In this document: positions 1 to 8,897 of the stretch, in pieces
Position numbering within the stretch: the first letter of the stretch is position 1
How the letters are laid out: every line of letters starts with the position of its first letter
Assembly: GCF_001659605.2 (NCBI RefSeq)
Contig: NC_035161.2
Coordinates: forward strand, 2,353,243-2,417,242
Reading direction: 5' to 3'
From: Manihot esculenta
Taxonomy: Eukaryota > Streptophyta > Magnoliopsida > Malpighiales > Euphorbiaceae
Length of the DNA: 64,000 nucleotides
Translations under genes and position numbers: made by a program
The notes under the pieces: model-generated
Seen by the model: only the letters and a program-made list of their open reading frames with translations
Told to the model about the DNA's origin: nothing
Databases searched by the model: none

Positions 1-59
1 AATCTTAATATAAATTAAATTGTGTTTGATCAACATGTATGTCATTATATTCTATATAA

Positions 60-392
60 TTGAAATGGAACATGAATATATTATTCAATATTTTGTGTAT
101 GAAAGACTACCCTATTACACCAATTATTAAAACAATGAGATTTATAAAATCAGCATTAGAAAATTTAAGTTTGATAGATCTGACAAATAAAAGAGAAGTA
201 GAAACATTTAAAAGAAATATAATTGAACAAGGAAGATTTATTAGCGATTACCATACTACCAACCATAATGAATATTGTGATTGTAGAGAAGTAGAAAGAA
301 CATTAGAATTATTTAATTCCATGATAATGTATTTAAACATAGTTTCTAGATCTAATAAATACGAACCAAAAATAAATAAAAGAAGAATTTAA
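60..392 (+). CDS. Unrecognised 110-codon ORF
   Basis: An open frame starts with ATG and encodes a basic, Asn/Lys/Ile-rich protein with no signal peptide or membrane segment. A CDC motif (Cys-Asp-Cys) lies near residue 74 and the C-terminus is strongly basic. I recognise no family. The frame is longer than most chance ORFs in such AT-rich DNA, and the protein is not low-complexity. It could be an exon of a host gene, a piece of an integrated virus-like sequence, or chance. No neighbouring reverse transcriptase or other domain supports any of these. Confidence 0.2.
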   Translation: MKWNMNILFNILCMKDYPITPIIKTMRFIKSALENLSLIDLTNKREVETFKRNIIEQGRFISDYHTTNHNEYCDCREVERTLELFNSMIMYLNIVSRSNKYEPKINKRRI

Positions 393-2160
393 GAACAAAA
401 TTAAAGGTAATGAGGATAACCAATACAAGTGAGAATCCGACTAGCTTCTATCTGGTTATGTATATTGTTTTCAAACTTTTAGTATCAGCTGCTAGTGTTT
501 CATGTCATTTGTTTTTTTATTCAATAGGTAGAGGATAACCATGAATCATTTGCTAAATTCAACCAATTGCTTCTCTTCACCACCAACGAACTCCCAATCG
601 TGCATCTGATCATTTGAATTTGTTTCTTGAATTTGATATTTGAATATTGTTTCTTGAATTTGGATGGTAATGGAGAAAGAAAGCGCAGAAGAAAATGGGA
701 TGATCTCTGTACAATTTGGATCTTTGAAAAAGAGAATATGAAGGAGACAGACAGTGACTGTTATTCCTTGCAAGTTTGTTCTGCAGAGAATAATTCATAG
801 ATGGAAAATGTTTTTATAAACGAATTTTTTTCTAAAAAATATTTTTATTATCTAGTTACAATTGTTAATAAAACTCATTTATAGAAAGTTTAATAAATTA
901 ATCAAACTTTCAAAATTTTAAAAATACTTTTAATTAGTTTTTTCTTAAAAAGTATTTTTTTAATAAAAATATTTTCTATTACTTAATTTTAAAAATAATA
1001 CAAATATTAAAATATAAAAAAATATCTTCCAGAAAATATCTCTCATGAAATAAATAGCCTAAGATTTCATTTATTTTATAAAAAAAATACTTTCCTCTAT
1101 TTTCTAATATTTAGAGTATTTTAAAAATTGATCAATAAAAAATATTTTATTAATTAAAAAATTAAATTATTTTCTTTATTTTAAAAATCTTATAGAACAA
1201 TCATATTTTTTATATATAAATTTATATTATTGCTTATATTTAATATTATTAAATAGCAGAAAGTAAATTATTTCATTAAACATATTTTTTTATAAAAAAA
1301 TAATTTTATGCAAAATAAATGAAATCCAAGTATTCGTTTATTTCATCAAAAATATTTTATAACAAAATTATTTTTTAAAAAAAATAAAATATTTTGAAAA
1401 TTAATAAATTTAAAAATATTTTCTAATTAAAATAAAATTTGATGATTTTTTTTAAAAAAAGAATCACACTCTAAAGTTTGAAAATGCTATTAACACACGA
1501 AAAACAAAATAGAACGAAAAGTGGTGTCAACGCCTGAATTAAAAGATGTTAAAAGAGGAAATATTATGGAAATTGGTTGTTCACTTGTAAGCTTTACACG
1601 TGGTGTCTACTTGGCCATTCAAATTCCCAATCCACTTTTTCGGCTATGATGTCACCGCTCACATAAATTCAGGGTAATTTTTAAGTATGATGATTGAAAT
1701 TTAATGGCTAATACTTTATAGTCACTAAATTTTAATTTTATTTAAAAAAATTATTAATATTTAAGTATTTATATAAAATAATAATTCAATTAAAATTTTA
1801 ATAAATTTTTCATGAAATATAAATATAGTTTAATTTATATGATTTAAAATAATAATAAAAATATTTATTTATCACATAAATAAAAAAATATTTTTCATTT
1901 AGATAATTTATAATGAACTCTCTCTTTCATGCTTCTTCACCGAAAATGAATAGAAAACTCACTGGAATAAAAATCTCTTAAAAAAATCAAGATGATAAAG
2001 TATAAAAAAACTTGAAAAATAATTTTTTTTAAACTATTCGATTTAAATCTTTTTTAATAAAAAATTAAAAAATATTTTTTTATTAATTAAAATTTAATTT
2101 ATTAAAAATATTATAAAATTACTAATGTGACTAAAAAGGAGTTGAAAATAATCTGTCACC
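393..2160. other. AT-rich intergenic DNA, no gene seen
   Basis: Very AT-rich sequence with homopolymer runs. The short frames at 546-798 (-) have no recognisable product. No repeat boundaries were identified until the LTR fragment starting near 2161. Confidence 0.6.
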
Positions 2161-2653
2161 CTGCAAAGGAGAGAAAATGAGGTAATTGGCGCTTTTGGAC
2201 AGCCACTCCGACGCTTAAGTCAATAAATTATCAAAGATAGCGAGCGTAAATAAATTACTCGAGATTAAAAAGAAGAGTGTGTAAGAATGCGTACATTGAA
2301 CTCTAAAGATATTTTGCTTTTATACTGTAAAAAGATAGGGTTAGTTAGTGATTTTTCTGGAAATCTGACTAGTACCGGCTAGTGGATAAGAGATCTTGCG
2401 ATTTTAGATGTAATGGGGATTTGCTGTATAATATCCTTTAACGGTAATTTAGATGTCATGAGAGGTTTGACCAAATACAAGAGGGTGAGTCTTCTACCGT
2501 TTCGAATGTTGACCATCATGATGATTGGGTCTCCTTTCTTATGGGTGAGACTTGTATGATCGAGTGTCATGAGTTATTAGAGCATTGCCATGTGACTCCA
2601 TTGTATGGTGACAACGCATGACATACTTTGGATGCATATTGTATCATATCAGA
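2161..2653 (-). mobile_element. Tat-like LTR (3' LTR of a minus-strand remnant)
   Basis: Read on the minus strand, this matches in order the LTRs at 43077-43777 and 51605-52301: the start-proximal block, the block with the TATA-like stretch, then the block near 2195 that corresponds to the ACTTGAGCGTCAGAGTGGCTGTC region. Sequence to the right (2654-2720) matches, reversed, the internal DNA that precedes the 3' LTR in the 45.8 and 54.4 kb elements. This is therefore a 3' LTR of a minus-strand element. The element is cut at 2720 by the chromovirus insertion and resumes at 7925. Confidence 0.6.
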
Positions 2654-2725
2654 AGTCTCCCACCGGTCTTCAACTCTTCATATTCAAAGATTACATCTAT
2701 TCTCCATGGCTTTGGACACGTGGCA

Positions 2726-3075
2726 TGATGAGTTTTGACGGTCTTTACAGCAGCCTACAATACCAAGACTACATGGTATCGTGAATTAGGAACAGGCGTA
2801 ACGTGGGCATATGCAGAAGTGGGTACTTAGTGGACACATACACATGCAAGACGTGAAATGTGGATGTTCTATACTGCAATTAATTTCTATTTTTGTTTTC
2901 TATTGCAATTATCCTAGTAGTTAGTGGCTAAGTGCATGAGTGGTAGATAACTGACTTTATCCACATGTATATATAAGTTGTTGGGTCATCGAATGAAAGG
3001 GGAAGTTGAATTTGAATCAAACTCTGAGGTTTTATTCTCACCCTAAGTAGAATAATATAATTCAGGATCCTATCA
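2726..3075 (+). repeat. 5' LTR of the chromovirus
   Basis: About 350 bp, starting TGATGAG and ending CCTATCA. It aligns along its length with 7560-7919 with scattered substitutions and small indels, so the insertion is not recent. Confidence 0.9.
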
Positions 3076-3077
3076 AT

Positions 3078-3089
3078 TGGTATCAAAGT
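3078..3089 (+). other. Primer binding site, tRNA-Met type
   Basis: TGGTATCAAAGT lies two bases after the 5' LTR and differs slightly from the usual plant TGGTATCAGAGC site complementary to initiator tRNA-Met. Confidence 0.8.
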
Positions 3090-3748
3090 CGCAATAGCCA
3101 CCAATAAAGAGAGGATTGAGAACATGGAGGCTGCCTTGGGTGGACTCCAGAAAAATTTCAACAAGCTTGAACAAGGCTTGACTGAAAAGCTACGACAACT
3201 TGAACTCACCATCACCAAGACTGCAGAAATGCTTCTCAATAAGCAACAACTGTCTTCCAGTGAAGGAAGTACACTTACTGGGATACATCCACGAAGCACA
3301 AAAGAAGTTACTCGAAAAGGGACTGAAGGGGGACATATGCTATTCTCATCTCGATTAGCGAAACTTGAGTTTCTACGCTACTCTGGGGATGACTTGAGTG
3401 AATGGCTTACCCGAGTAGAGCAGTTCTTTGATTATCAAGGAACCCAAGAGTTGCAGAAGATGTCATTGGCCTCTTATCACCTGGAAGGAGAGGCAAATAC
3501 GTGGTGGCAATGGTTACGGAGGACCTTTGCTGAAGAAGAGGTTGGAGTGACATGGGCAAATTTTGTTGAGGAATTATGGGCTCGTTTCGATCCTAATGAT
3601 TATGAGGATTTCGATGAAACATTGTCAAAAATCAGACAAACGGGATCACTCCGTGACTACCAAAAAGAATTTGAGAGGTTGGGCAACAAGGTCCAGGGAT
3701 GGCCTCAGAAGGCTTTGGTGGGGACATTTATGGGCAGATTGAAAGCGA

Positions 3749-4095
3749 AATTGAAACAGCCGGGCCCGAACTGGCCCAAATAACTTTTAGACCCACTTTC
3801 CACTTGGTCCAAAATGGTTAACCCAAGTTATTTAGTAGTTTCGTGCTAGCTATTATATACAAATTCAATTTCTCATTCTCTGCCGATGTGTGACAGATTT
3901 GCGCCGCAAATCCGCCAAGCTAGCAGCGCTAGATTTGCGGCGCAAATCTGTCACACATCGGCAGAGAATGAGAAATTGAATTTGTATATAATAGCTAGCA
4001 CGAAACTACTAAATAACTTGGGTTAACCATTTTGGACCAAGTGGAAAGTGGGTCTAAAAGTTATTTGGGCCAGTTCGGGCCCGGCTGTTTCAATT
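3749..4095. repeat. Perfect palindrome: 164-bp arms, 19-bp loop
   Basis: Left arm 3749-3912 and right arm 3932-4095 are exact reverse complements, with the 19-bp spacer at 3913-3931. The coordinates are symmetric (3749+4095 = 3912+3932). The outer edges read TGAAACAGCC and GGCTGTTTCA, so the right arm looks like an LTR end. It is followed, in a typical arrangement, by a primer binding site at 4096. The left arm appears to be an inverted copy of that LTR end. Confidence 0.93.
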
Positions 4096-4286
4096 GGTAT
4101 CAGAGCCACCCTAGGTCAGAAAAATTGTGCGGAGCTAGTGAGCCTGCGAGGAAAGGGCTACCCGTGAGAGACGAGGTGGAGCCACCCGAGGTACTAGCGA
4201 ACCACAATACCCAAGGGTCCGGTCCTGGTTAGCAATTGTAATGTATTCAGTTGCGACGAGAACGTCACAAAATTTAGCGAGACCGA
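4096..4286 (+). mobile_element. Retrotransposon leader fragment after the palindrome
   Basis: It begins with TGGTATCAGAGCC, a tRNA-Met primer site, followed by leader-like DNA with no coding capacity for a known domain. Host gag sequence resumes near 4287. I read 3753-4286 as one inserted piece (an inverted LTR end, an LTR end, a primer site and a leader), but no second LTR or clear target duplication was found. Confidence 0.55.
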
Positions 4287-4450
4287 GTGTAATGCTGACC
4301 GTTACAGAAATCGTAGATGGCATCAGGATGTCCAAACCCAAATCTCTTAAAGAGGCTATCGGATTAGCCAAAATGAAAGATGAGCAATTGAACCATCAGA
4401 AGAAGACCAGTCGGCTATGGATACAACATTCACCGTCATCCACAACGATG

Positions 4451-5195
4451 ACAATTCCTAATCTGTGTCTCCAACAAAGAAAATTTGACAATGTGCCAAT
4501 CTGTGCACAAGGTATTCTATTCTCCATCACTCTTTTCACTTTACCATTAATGGGACTGGATTTGGTATTAGAAATTCATTAGTTAGAAAAACTAGGACTA
4601 GTAATGTGCGATTGGAAAAATTTAACCATGGAATTCCAGTGGAAGGGACAACATCAGAAACTATCAAGCATTGGCTCATAACCAATTCAAGTTGTTGCTC
4701 TCAAGTCTCTAGTATAAGAGTTTAAGGCTCATCCATCCTTCATGGCTATTTGTTGGCAGCCTAACCGAAGGGAACCATTAGAGGAATTGCACCCTGACAT
4801 GCAGAAGATAATCGGTGAATTTGCAGAACTGTTCAAAGATCCAAAACAACTGCCACCAACATGAGAAATTAAACACAACATCAACCTGAAAGAAGGATCA
4901 AAACTAGTGAATGTCTGACCTTACAGGTACCAATTTCTTGTCAAGTTTGGGATGATATTACAATGGATTTCATTGAAGGGCTTCCCTCATCAGGTGGCAA
5001 AATAACTATTCTGATTGTTGTTGACAGATTAAGCAAGTATGTCCATTTCATAGCACTCTCCCATCCCTTCACTGCCAAAATGGTCGCCCAAAAATTCATT
5101 GATGGCGTTATTAAGCTCCACAGACTGCCCCAAACTATTATAAGTGACAGGGATCCCATATTCATTAGCCACTTCTGGAAGGCATTCTTTAAAAT
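4451..5195 (+). pseudogene. Chromovirus protease remnant, RT start, then integrase after a deletion
   Basis: From about 4490 the translation follows the aspartic-protease-to-RT linker (a GLDLVLEIH-like stretch, CDWKNLTMEFQWKG, HPDMQKIIGEFAELF). It reaches the first residues of RT ([10 protein letters not shown] then a stop). Near 4930 it jumps directly to the integrase core ([53 protein letters not shown]). The catalytic RT and RNase H and the integrase zinc domain are absent. The frame changes at the junction, which sits in a short GGTACCA stretch. The copia insertion at 5196 ends this part. Confidence 0.82.
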
Positions 5196-6734
5196 TGTTA
5201 TAAGTTATAGGGAGTAAATATGTTAATATAGGAATTAAATATTGATAGATGAATTAATTATTTAATCTTAGGATTGTATAATCATAGACTTGATTTTCCT
5301 TCCTATTTAGATACCGTCTCTCATGTATAAATAAATTGTAATCTCTATTGTGAAATACAACAACAAAATATTATCTTTCTACATGGTATCAGAACCATTC
5401 TCGTAGAGATTTATTTTTTTTCTCTCGTCAAGTTTTAAAATTTTTGGAGACTTAGGACTCATGTTTTTTTATGTTATCCATCTAGGGTAATATTTATCTC
5501 TCATCGTAGGGAGAGGACGCCGAAGTTGCCTTACAACCCGCTTATCAGATCTGTGGTTCGTTTGCCGTTTGGATGTTGAGTGGAGGCGTTTAGTTGTCTT
5601 GCAACCCGCATGTTAGATCTGTGATTTGTTTGCCGTTTGGGTGTTGAGTTATCTTCCTTTAATTTGTTTGAAGGTAAAGGAGTATAGAATTTTAGTTGAA
5701 ATGGTTTTTGACAGTAAGATCCATGTTATTAAAATCATCCCAACATTTTCAGTAGCGGCTGAGACAGGTAAAACGTGATTTTGGGTTACCCATAAAAGGG
5801 TAACATTTGAAGACTTAGGGCTCTATTCATTGGGTTACCCATAAAGGGTAACATTTAGAAACTTAGGACTCTATTCATCAGGATTACCCATAAAAAGGTA
5901 ACATTTGGAGATTTAAAACTCTATTCATTTGGGTTATTCAGGGTAACATTAGGAGATTTAGGGCTCTGTTCTTTTGGGTTACCCATAAAAGATAATATTT
6001 GGAGACTTAGGACTCTGTTCATCGGGATTACCCATAAAGAGTAACATTTGGAGACTTAGGGCTATGTTCATCGGAGTTACCCATAAAGGGTAACATTTGG
6101 AGACTTGGGACTCTATTCATTTGGGTCATCCATAAAGGGTAACATTTAGAGACTTAGGACTCTATTCATCGGGGTTACCCATAAAGGGTAATATTTGGAG
6201 ACTTAGAACTCTGTTCATTTGGGTTATCCATAAAGAGTAACATTTGGAGACTTAGGGTTCTGTTCATCGGTATTACTCATAAAGGTAACATTTAAAGACT
6301 TAGGGTTCTATGCATTTGGGTTACCCATAAAAGGTAACATTTGGAGACATAGGGCACTGTTCATCGGGAACTATTCACGGCTATTGTTCATCGGCTACTG
6401 TTCACGAGTTACTGTTCACGGGTTCTGTTCTTCTGATCTTTTGTTTATTTTTATTGTTTTGGGTTGGTTGTTCTTATGGCTGAAATTGATTATATATGTA
6501 ACAAGTTGGGCATGATTAACATTTATACTCCAACTTGAGGGGGGAGTGTTATAAGTTATAGGGAGTAAATATGTTAATATAGGAAGTAAATATTGATAGA
6601 TGGATCAATTATTTAATCTTAGGATTGTATAATCATAGACTTGATTTTCCTTCCTATTTAGATACTGTCTCTCATGTATAAATAGATTGTAATCTATATT
6701 GTGAAATACAACAACAAAATATTATCTTTCTACA
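5196..6734 (+). mobile_element. Short non-autonomous copia element
   Basis: Two 188-bp LTRs (5196-5383 and 6547-6734) have TGTTATAAG...TTTCTACA ends and differ at about six positions. A tRNA-Met primer site (TGGTATCAGAACC) follows the first, and a polypurine tract (GAGGGGGGAG) precedes the second. The interior lacks pol. Only the last bases before the polypurine tract resemble the end of a copia pol frame (ATTTATACTCCAACTTGAGG). A 5-bp target duplication is not evident (AAAAT against TCTCA). The host integrase frame continues on the other side. Confidence 0.88.
5785..6370 (+). repeat. Tandem array, about 48-bp unit, about 12 copies
   Basis: Repeated units contain ACCCATAAAGGGTAACATTTGG followed by AGACTTAGGGCTCTGTTCATCGG, with point changes and small indels. 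The array is followed by shorter echoes (TGTTCATCGG, TGTTCACGG) to about 6430. It occupies the middle of the copia derivative and has no coding potential. Confidence 0.88.
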
Positions 6735-7572
6735 TCTCAGAACACAACTCAAGATGAGCTCTTCGTATCACCCATAGACTGACGGCCAGACTGAAGTTGT
6801 TAACAGATGTATTAAATAGTACTTACGATGCTTTGTGCACCAGCAGCCAACAATATGGCTTCCATTTCCATCATGGGCTAAATTTTAGTATAACACCACA
6901 TACCACGCATCCACGGGTATGACACCTTTTCAGGCATTATACAAAAGACCTCCTTTAGTCATTCCTCACTATGTTGTGGTTAGTAGTCCTGCGTGTGAAG
7001 TTGACAAGCAACTTGCCACCTGTGATGCCATCTTACAACAACTTAAACTCAATCTCCGGAATGCCAACAACCGAATGAAGCAAATGGCAGATGCACACCG
7101 ATGTGACATTGAGTTTCAAGTAGGAGACTAGGTCTTCCTCAAACTCCATCCATACCGGCAACACTCACTTTTCAAGCATGCACATCAGAAACTCGCCAGT
7201 TGGTATTATGGACCATACTAGGTAATAGAGAGGATTGGGATGGTGGCCTACAAGTTATTGCTTTTAGAGAATTCAAAGATTTATCATGTCTTCCATATCT
7301 TGCTACTAAAAAAGCAAGTCGGTGAAACTGCTTTTAACAGTATAGAATTGCCACCCTTGGAGGATGATGGGTTTATTATGATGGAACCAGAATCAATTTT
7401 GAATACTCGTTGGGTCAAGCATGGCTCCAAATTCTTTGAAGAAAAATTAACTAAATTGAGACATTTACCTGCGGAGAACACCATGTGGGAAAAGGCTGTT
7501 GTCATTCATGACCAATTCCTTAACCTTGAGGACAAGGTTCTAGCCCCAGAGGAAGGAAATGATGAGGTTTGA
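6735..7572 (+). pseudogene. Chromovirus integrase C-terminus and chromodomain-like end
   Basis: It continues the integrase core after the copia insertion: YHP-TDGQTEVVNRC (Gln of PQTDGQ changed to a stop), then the ASTGMTPFQALYKRPP region. After another stop comes the GPY-like segment (LASWYYGPY-stop-VIERIG). The C-terminus has VFHILLLKK and a chromodomain-like block (EPESILNTRWVKHGSKFFEEKLTK, LPAENTMWEKA). Chromodomains direct chromovirus integration to modified chromatin. Five stops disable this copy. Confidence 0.82.
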
Positions 7573-7919
7573 TGGTCTTTACGGCAGCCTACCATGCACC
7601 CAAAATACCATGACTACGTGGTATCGTGAGTTAGAAATAGGCAGAAGTGGGCATATGCAGAAGTGGGTACTTGGTGGACACATACACATACAAGATGTGA
7701 AATCTGGATATTTTGTACTGCAATTAACTTCTACTTCTATTTTCTATTGCAATTATCTTTGTAGTTAGTGGCTGAATGCGTGAGTGGTAAATAACTGACT
7801 TTATCCACATGTGTATAGAAGTTGTTGGGTCATTGAATGAAAGGGGAAGTTGAATTTGAATCAAACTCTGAGATTTTACTCTCACCCTAAGTAGAATAAT
7901 ATAATTCAGGATCCTATCA
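7560..7919 (+). repeat. 3' LTR of the chromovirus
   Basis: 360 bp with TG...CA ends, aligned to the 5' LTR. Its first bases overlap the end of the pol frame, as is common in compact elements. It is followed at 7920 by the TGGCA target duplication. Confidence 0.9.
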
Positions 7920-7924
7920 TGGCA

Positions 7925-8350
7925 TGCCCAAATTGATTTTTCATACCCACATCTCTTCGGCTATACTGGTCATAAATGACGCTTTGCCTTACTTCTCAAG
8001 CCGCATTTAAATCAGTCATCGAAACAACAGTATAAAATCTCCATTTCTCCTACGATCACCACTTTTGCTCGCAATTGCTTCCTTATGCTCTGAAAAGACT
8101 CATACTCTCGGTCTCTAACTCCTGCATTTTTTGAATGTAACTCCTGCTTTTGTGTTTTTCCATACTTTAGAAATAAATAGGTTTTCTTCGTCTTCTTCTT
8201 CTTCTTCTAGTGGTAGTTCAACCTCCAACTCTTCCTCCAGTGGTCCCATCCATGCTCCACCTCCCATAGTTTTGTTAAAGGCAGTTCATGATAATGATAC
8301 CCTTCTAGTGAATGACATTCCATCCGTGCTAACTGAGAGAGACATTGATG
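7925..8350 (+). pseudogene. Tat-like antisense ORF, N-terminal fragment with its own TATA box
   Basis: The fragment lies in the minus-strand Tat-like remnant whose 3' LTR is at 2161-2653. It reads on the plus strand, antisense to its element. TATAAAA is at 8031-8037. A Ser-rich stretch (a TCT repeat) is followed by PPIVLLKAVHDNDTLLVND and IPSVLTERDID. This matches the minus-strand protein near 16.6 kb (SPVILLRTVHDNESVLVNN, IPSMLIEKDVE). No ATG is retained at the expected start, and the frame is lost at about 8350 where another LTR begins. The function of this protein family is unknown to me. Confidence 0.6.
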
Positions 8351-8379
8351 TAGTTAGATTTATTTCTATTAATAAACAC

Positions 8380-8897
8380 TGAATAGCACAACAATCGCTA
8401 AAAGTAGGCTATAAGTTGGTACTTAAAGACAGTGCCATATGATAAGAATCTGATTAGATGATACTCGGTTCTACTGATGGAAAAGAAAATTCGAACACTG
8501 TAAGTCTCAGCTCTTTGTCAAAACTTGTCCTCTCAACTATAGGACGAGATTTCATGGGAAATTACCGTTAGAGAATGTACTCCAATAGATTCTCATTACA
8601 CTTACAATTGCGAGATCCTGTATTCATTAGTCGGTATTAATTGGATGTCCAAGAGATATGATACTTAACCTCATCTTTTTACAATATAAAAGCATATGGA
8701 TACAAAAATTAAAATACACAATTTTTATACAACTACTCTTAAATTCAAAGTATCTCATTACACTCGCTATTTTGTTTAATTTACTGATTTGAGCGCTAGA
8801 GTGACTAGAGTAGCTATCGTAGATGTCAACCACCTCACACTTTCTTTTTTTTTTACAAATTGACCTATCACAAAACAGTCTCATTTCAACCGCATCA
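8380..8897 (+). mobile_element. Tat-like LTR fragment, plus orientation
   Basis: It matches the LTR at 17022-17671 from the start region (a GATAAGAATCTGATTAG-like block) to the end (GAGCGCTAGAGTGACTAG, ...CGCATCA). The orientation is opposite to the LTR at 2161-2653, so it is a separate solo or truncated copy. It could also reflect an inversion. Confidence 0.55.

Larger units (their letters stand above)
3124..4450 (+). pseudogene. Chromovirus gag, interrupted
   Basis: The protein starts MEAALGGLQKNFNKLEQ, with a coiled N-terminal stretch. The retrotransposon gag core follows, with the usual landmarks: a block around FSGDD-like SGDDLSEWLTRVEQFF, LEGEANTWWQWL, and GSLRDYQKEFERLGN. The frame runs into inserted palindromic DNA at 3749 and stops at 3783. 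The downstream half of gag resumes at about 4287 (VDGIRMSKPKSLKEAI, AKMKDEQLN), so the insert sits between two adjacent parts of the same domain. Gag would form the virus-like particle. This copy cannot produce a full one. Confidence 0.85.
2726..7919 (+). mobile_element. Ty3/gypsy chromovirus, defective, with two nested insertions
   Basis: The element is bounded by LTRs with TG...CA ends and flanked by a perfect 5-bp target duplication, TGGCA at 2721-2725 and 7920-7924. Order: LTR, tRNA-Met-type primer site, gag, protease remnant, start of reverse transcriptase, a deletion, integrase, chromodomain-like C-terminus, LTR. A palindromic insertion interrupts gag at about 3749, and a copia derivative (5196-6734) interrupts integrase. 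Most of RT, RNase H and the integrase N-terminus are missing. In-frame stops occur at 4915, 6775, 6883, 7129 and 7219. It is non-autonomous. It landed in the internal region of an older Tat-like element. Confidence 0.92.

Noticed and set aside
60..392. Assignment of the first ORF to an endogenous pararetrovirus
   Set aside because: Considered because of the Asn/Lys-rich composition, but no reverse transcriptase, movement or coat motif is visible nearby, so the claim is not supported.
5785..6370. CRISPR-like regular repeats
   Set aside because: Units are contiguous without unique spacers, and the DNA is plant nuclear DNA inside an LTR element.
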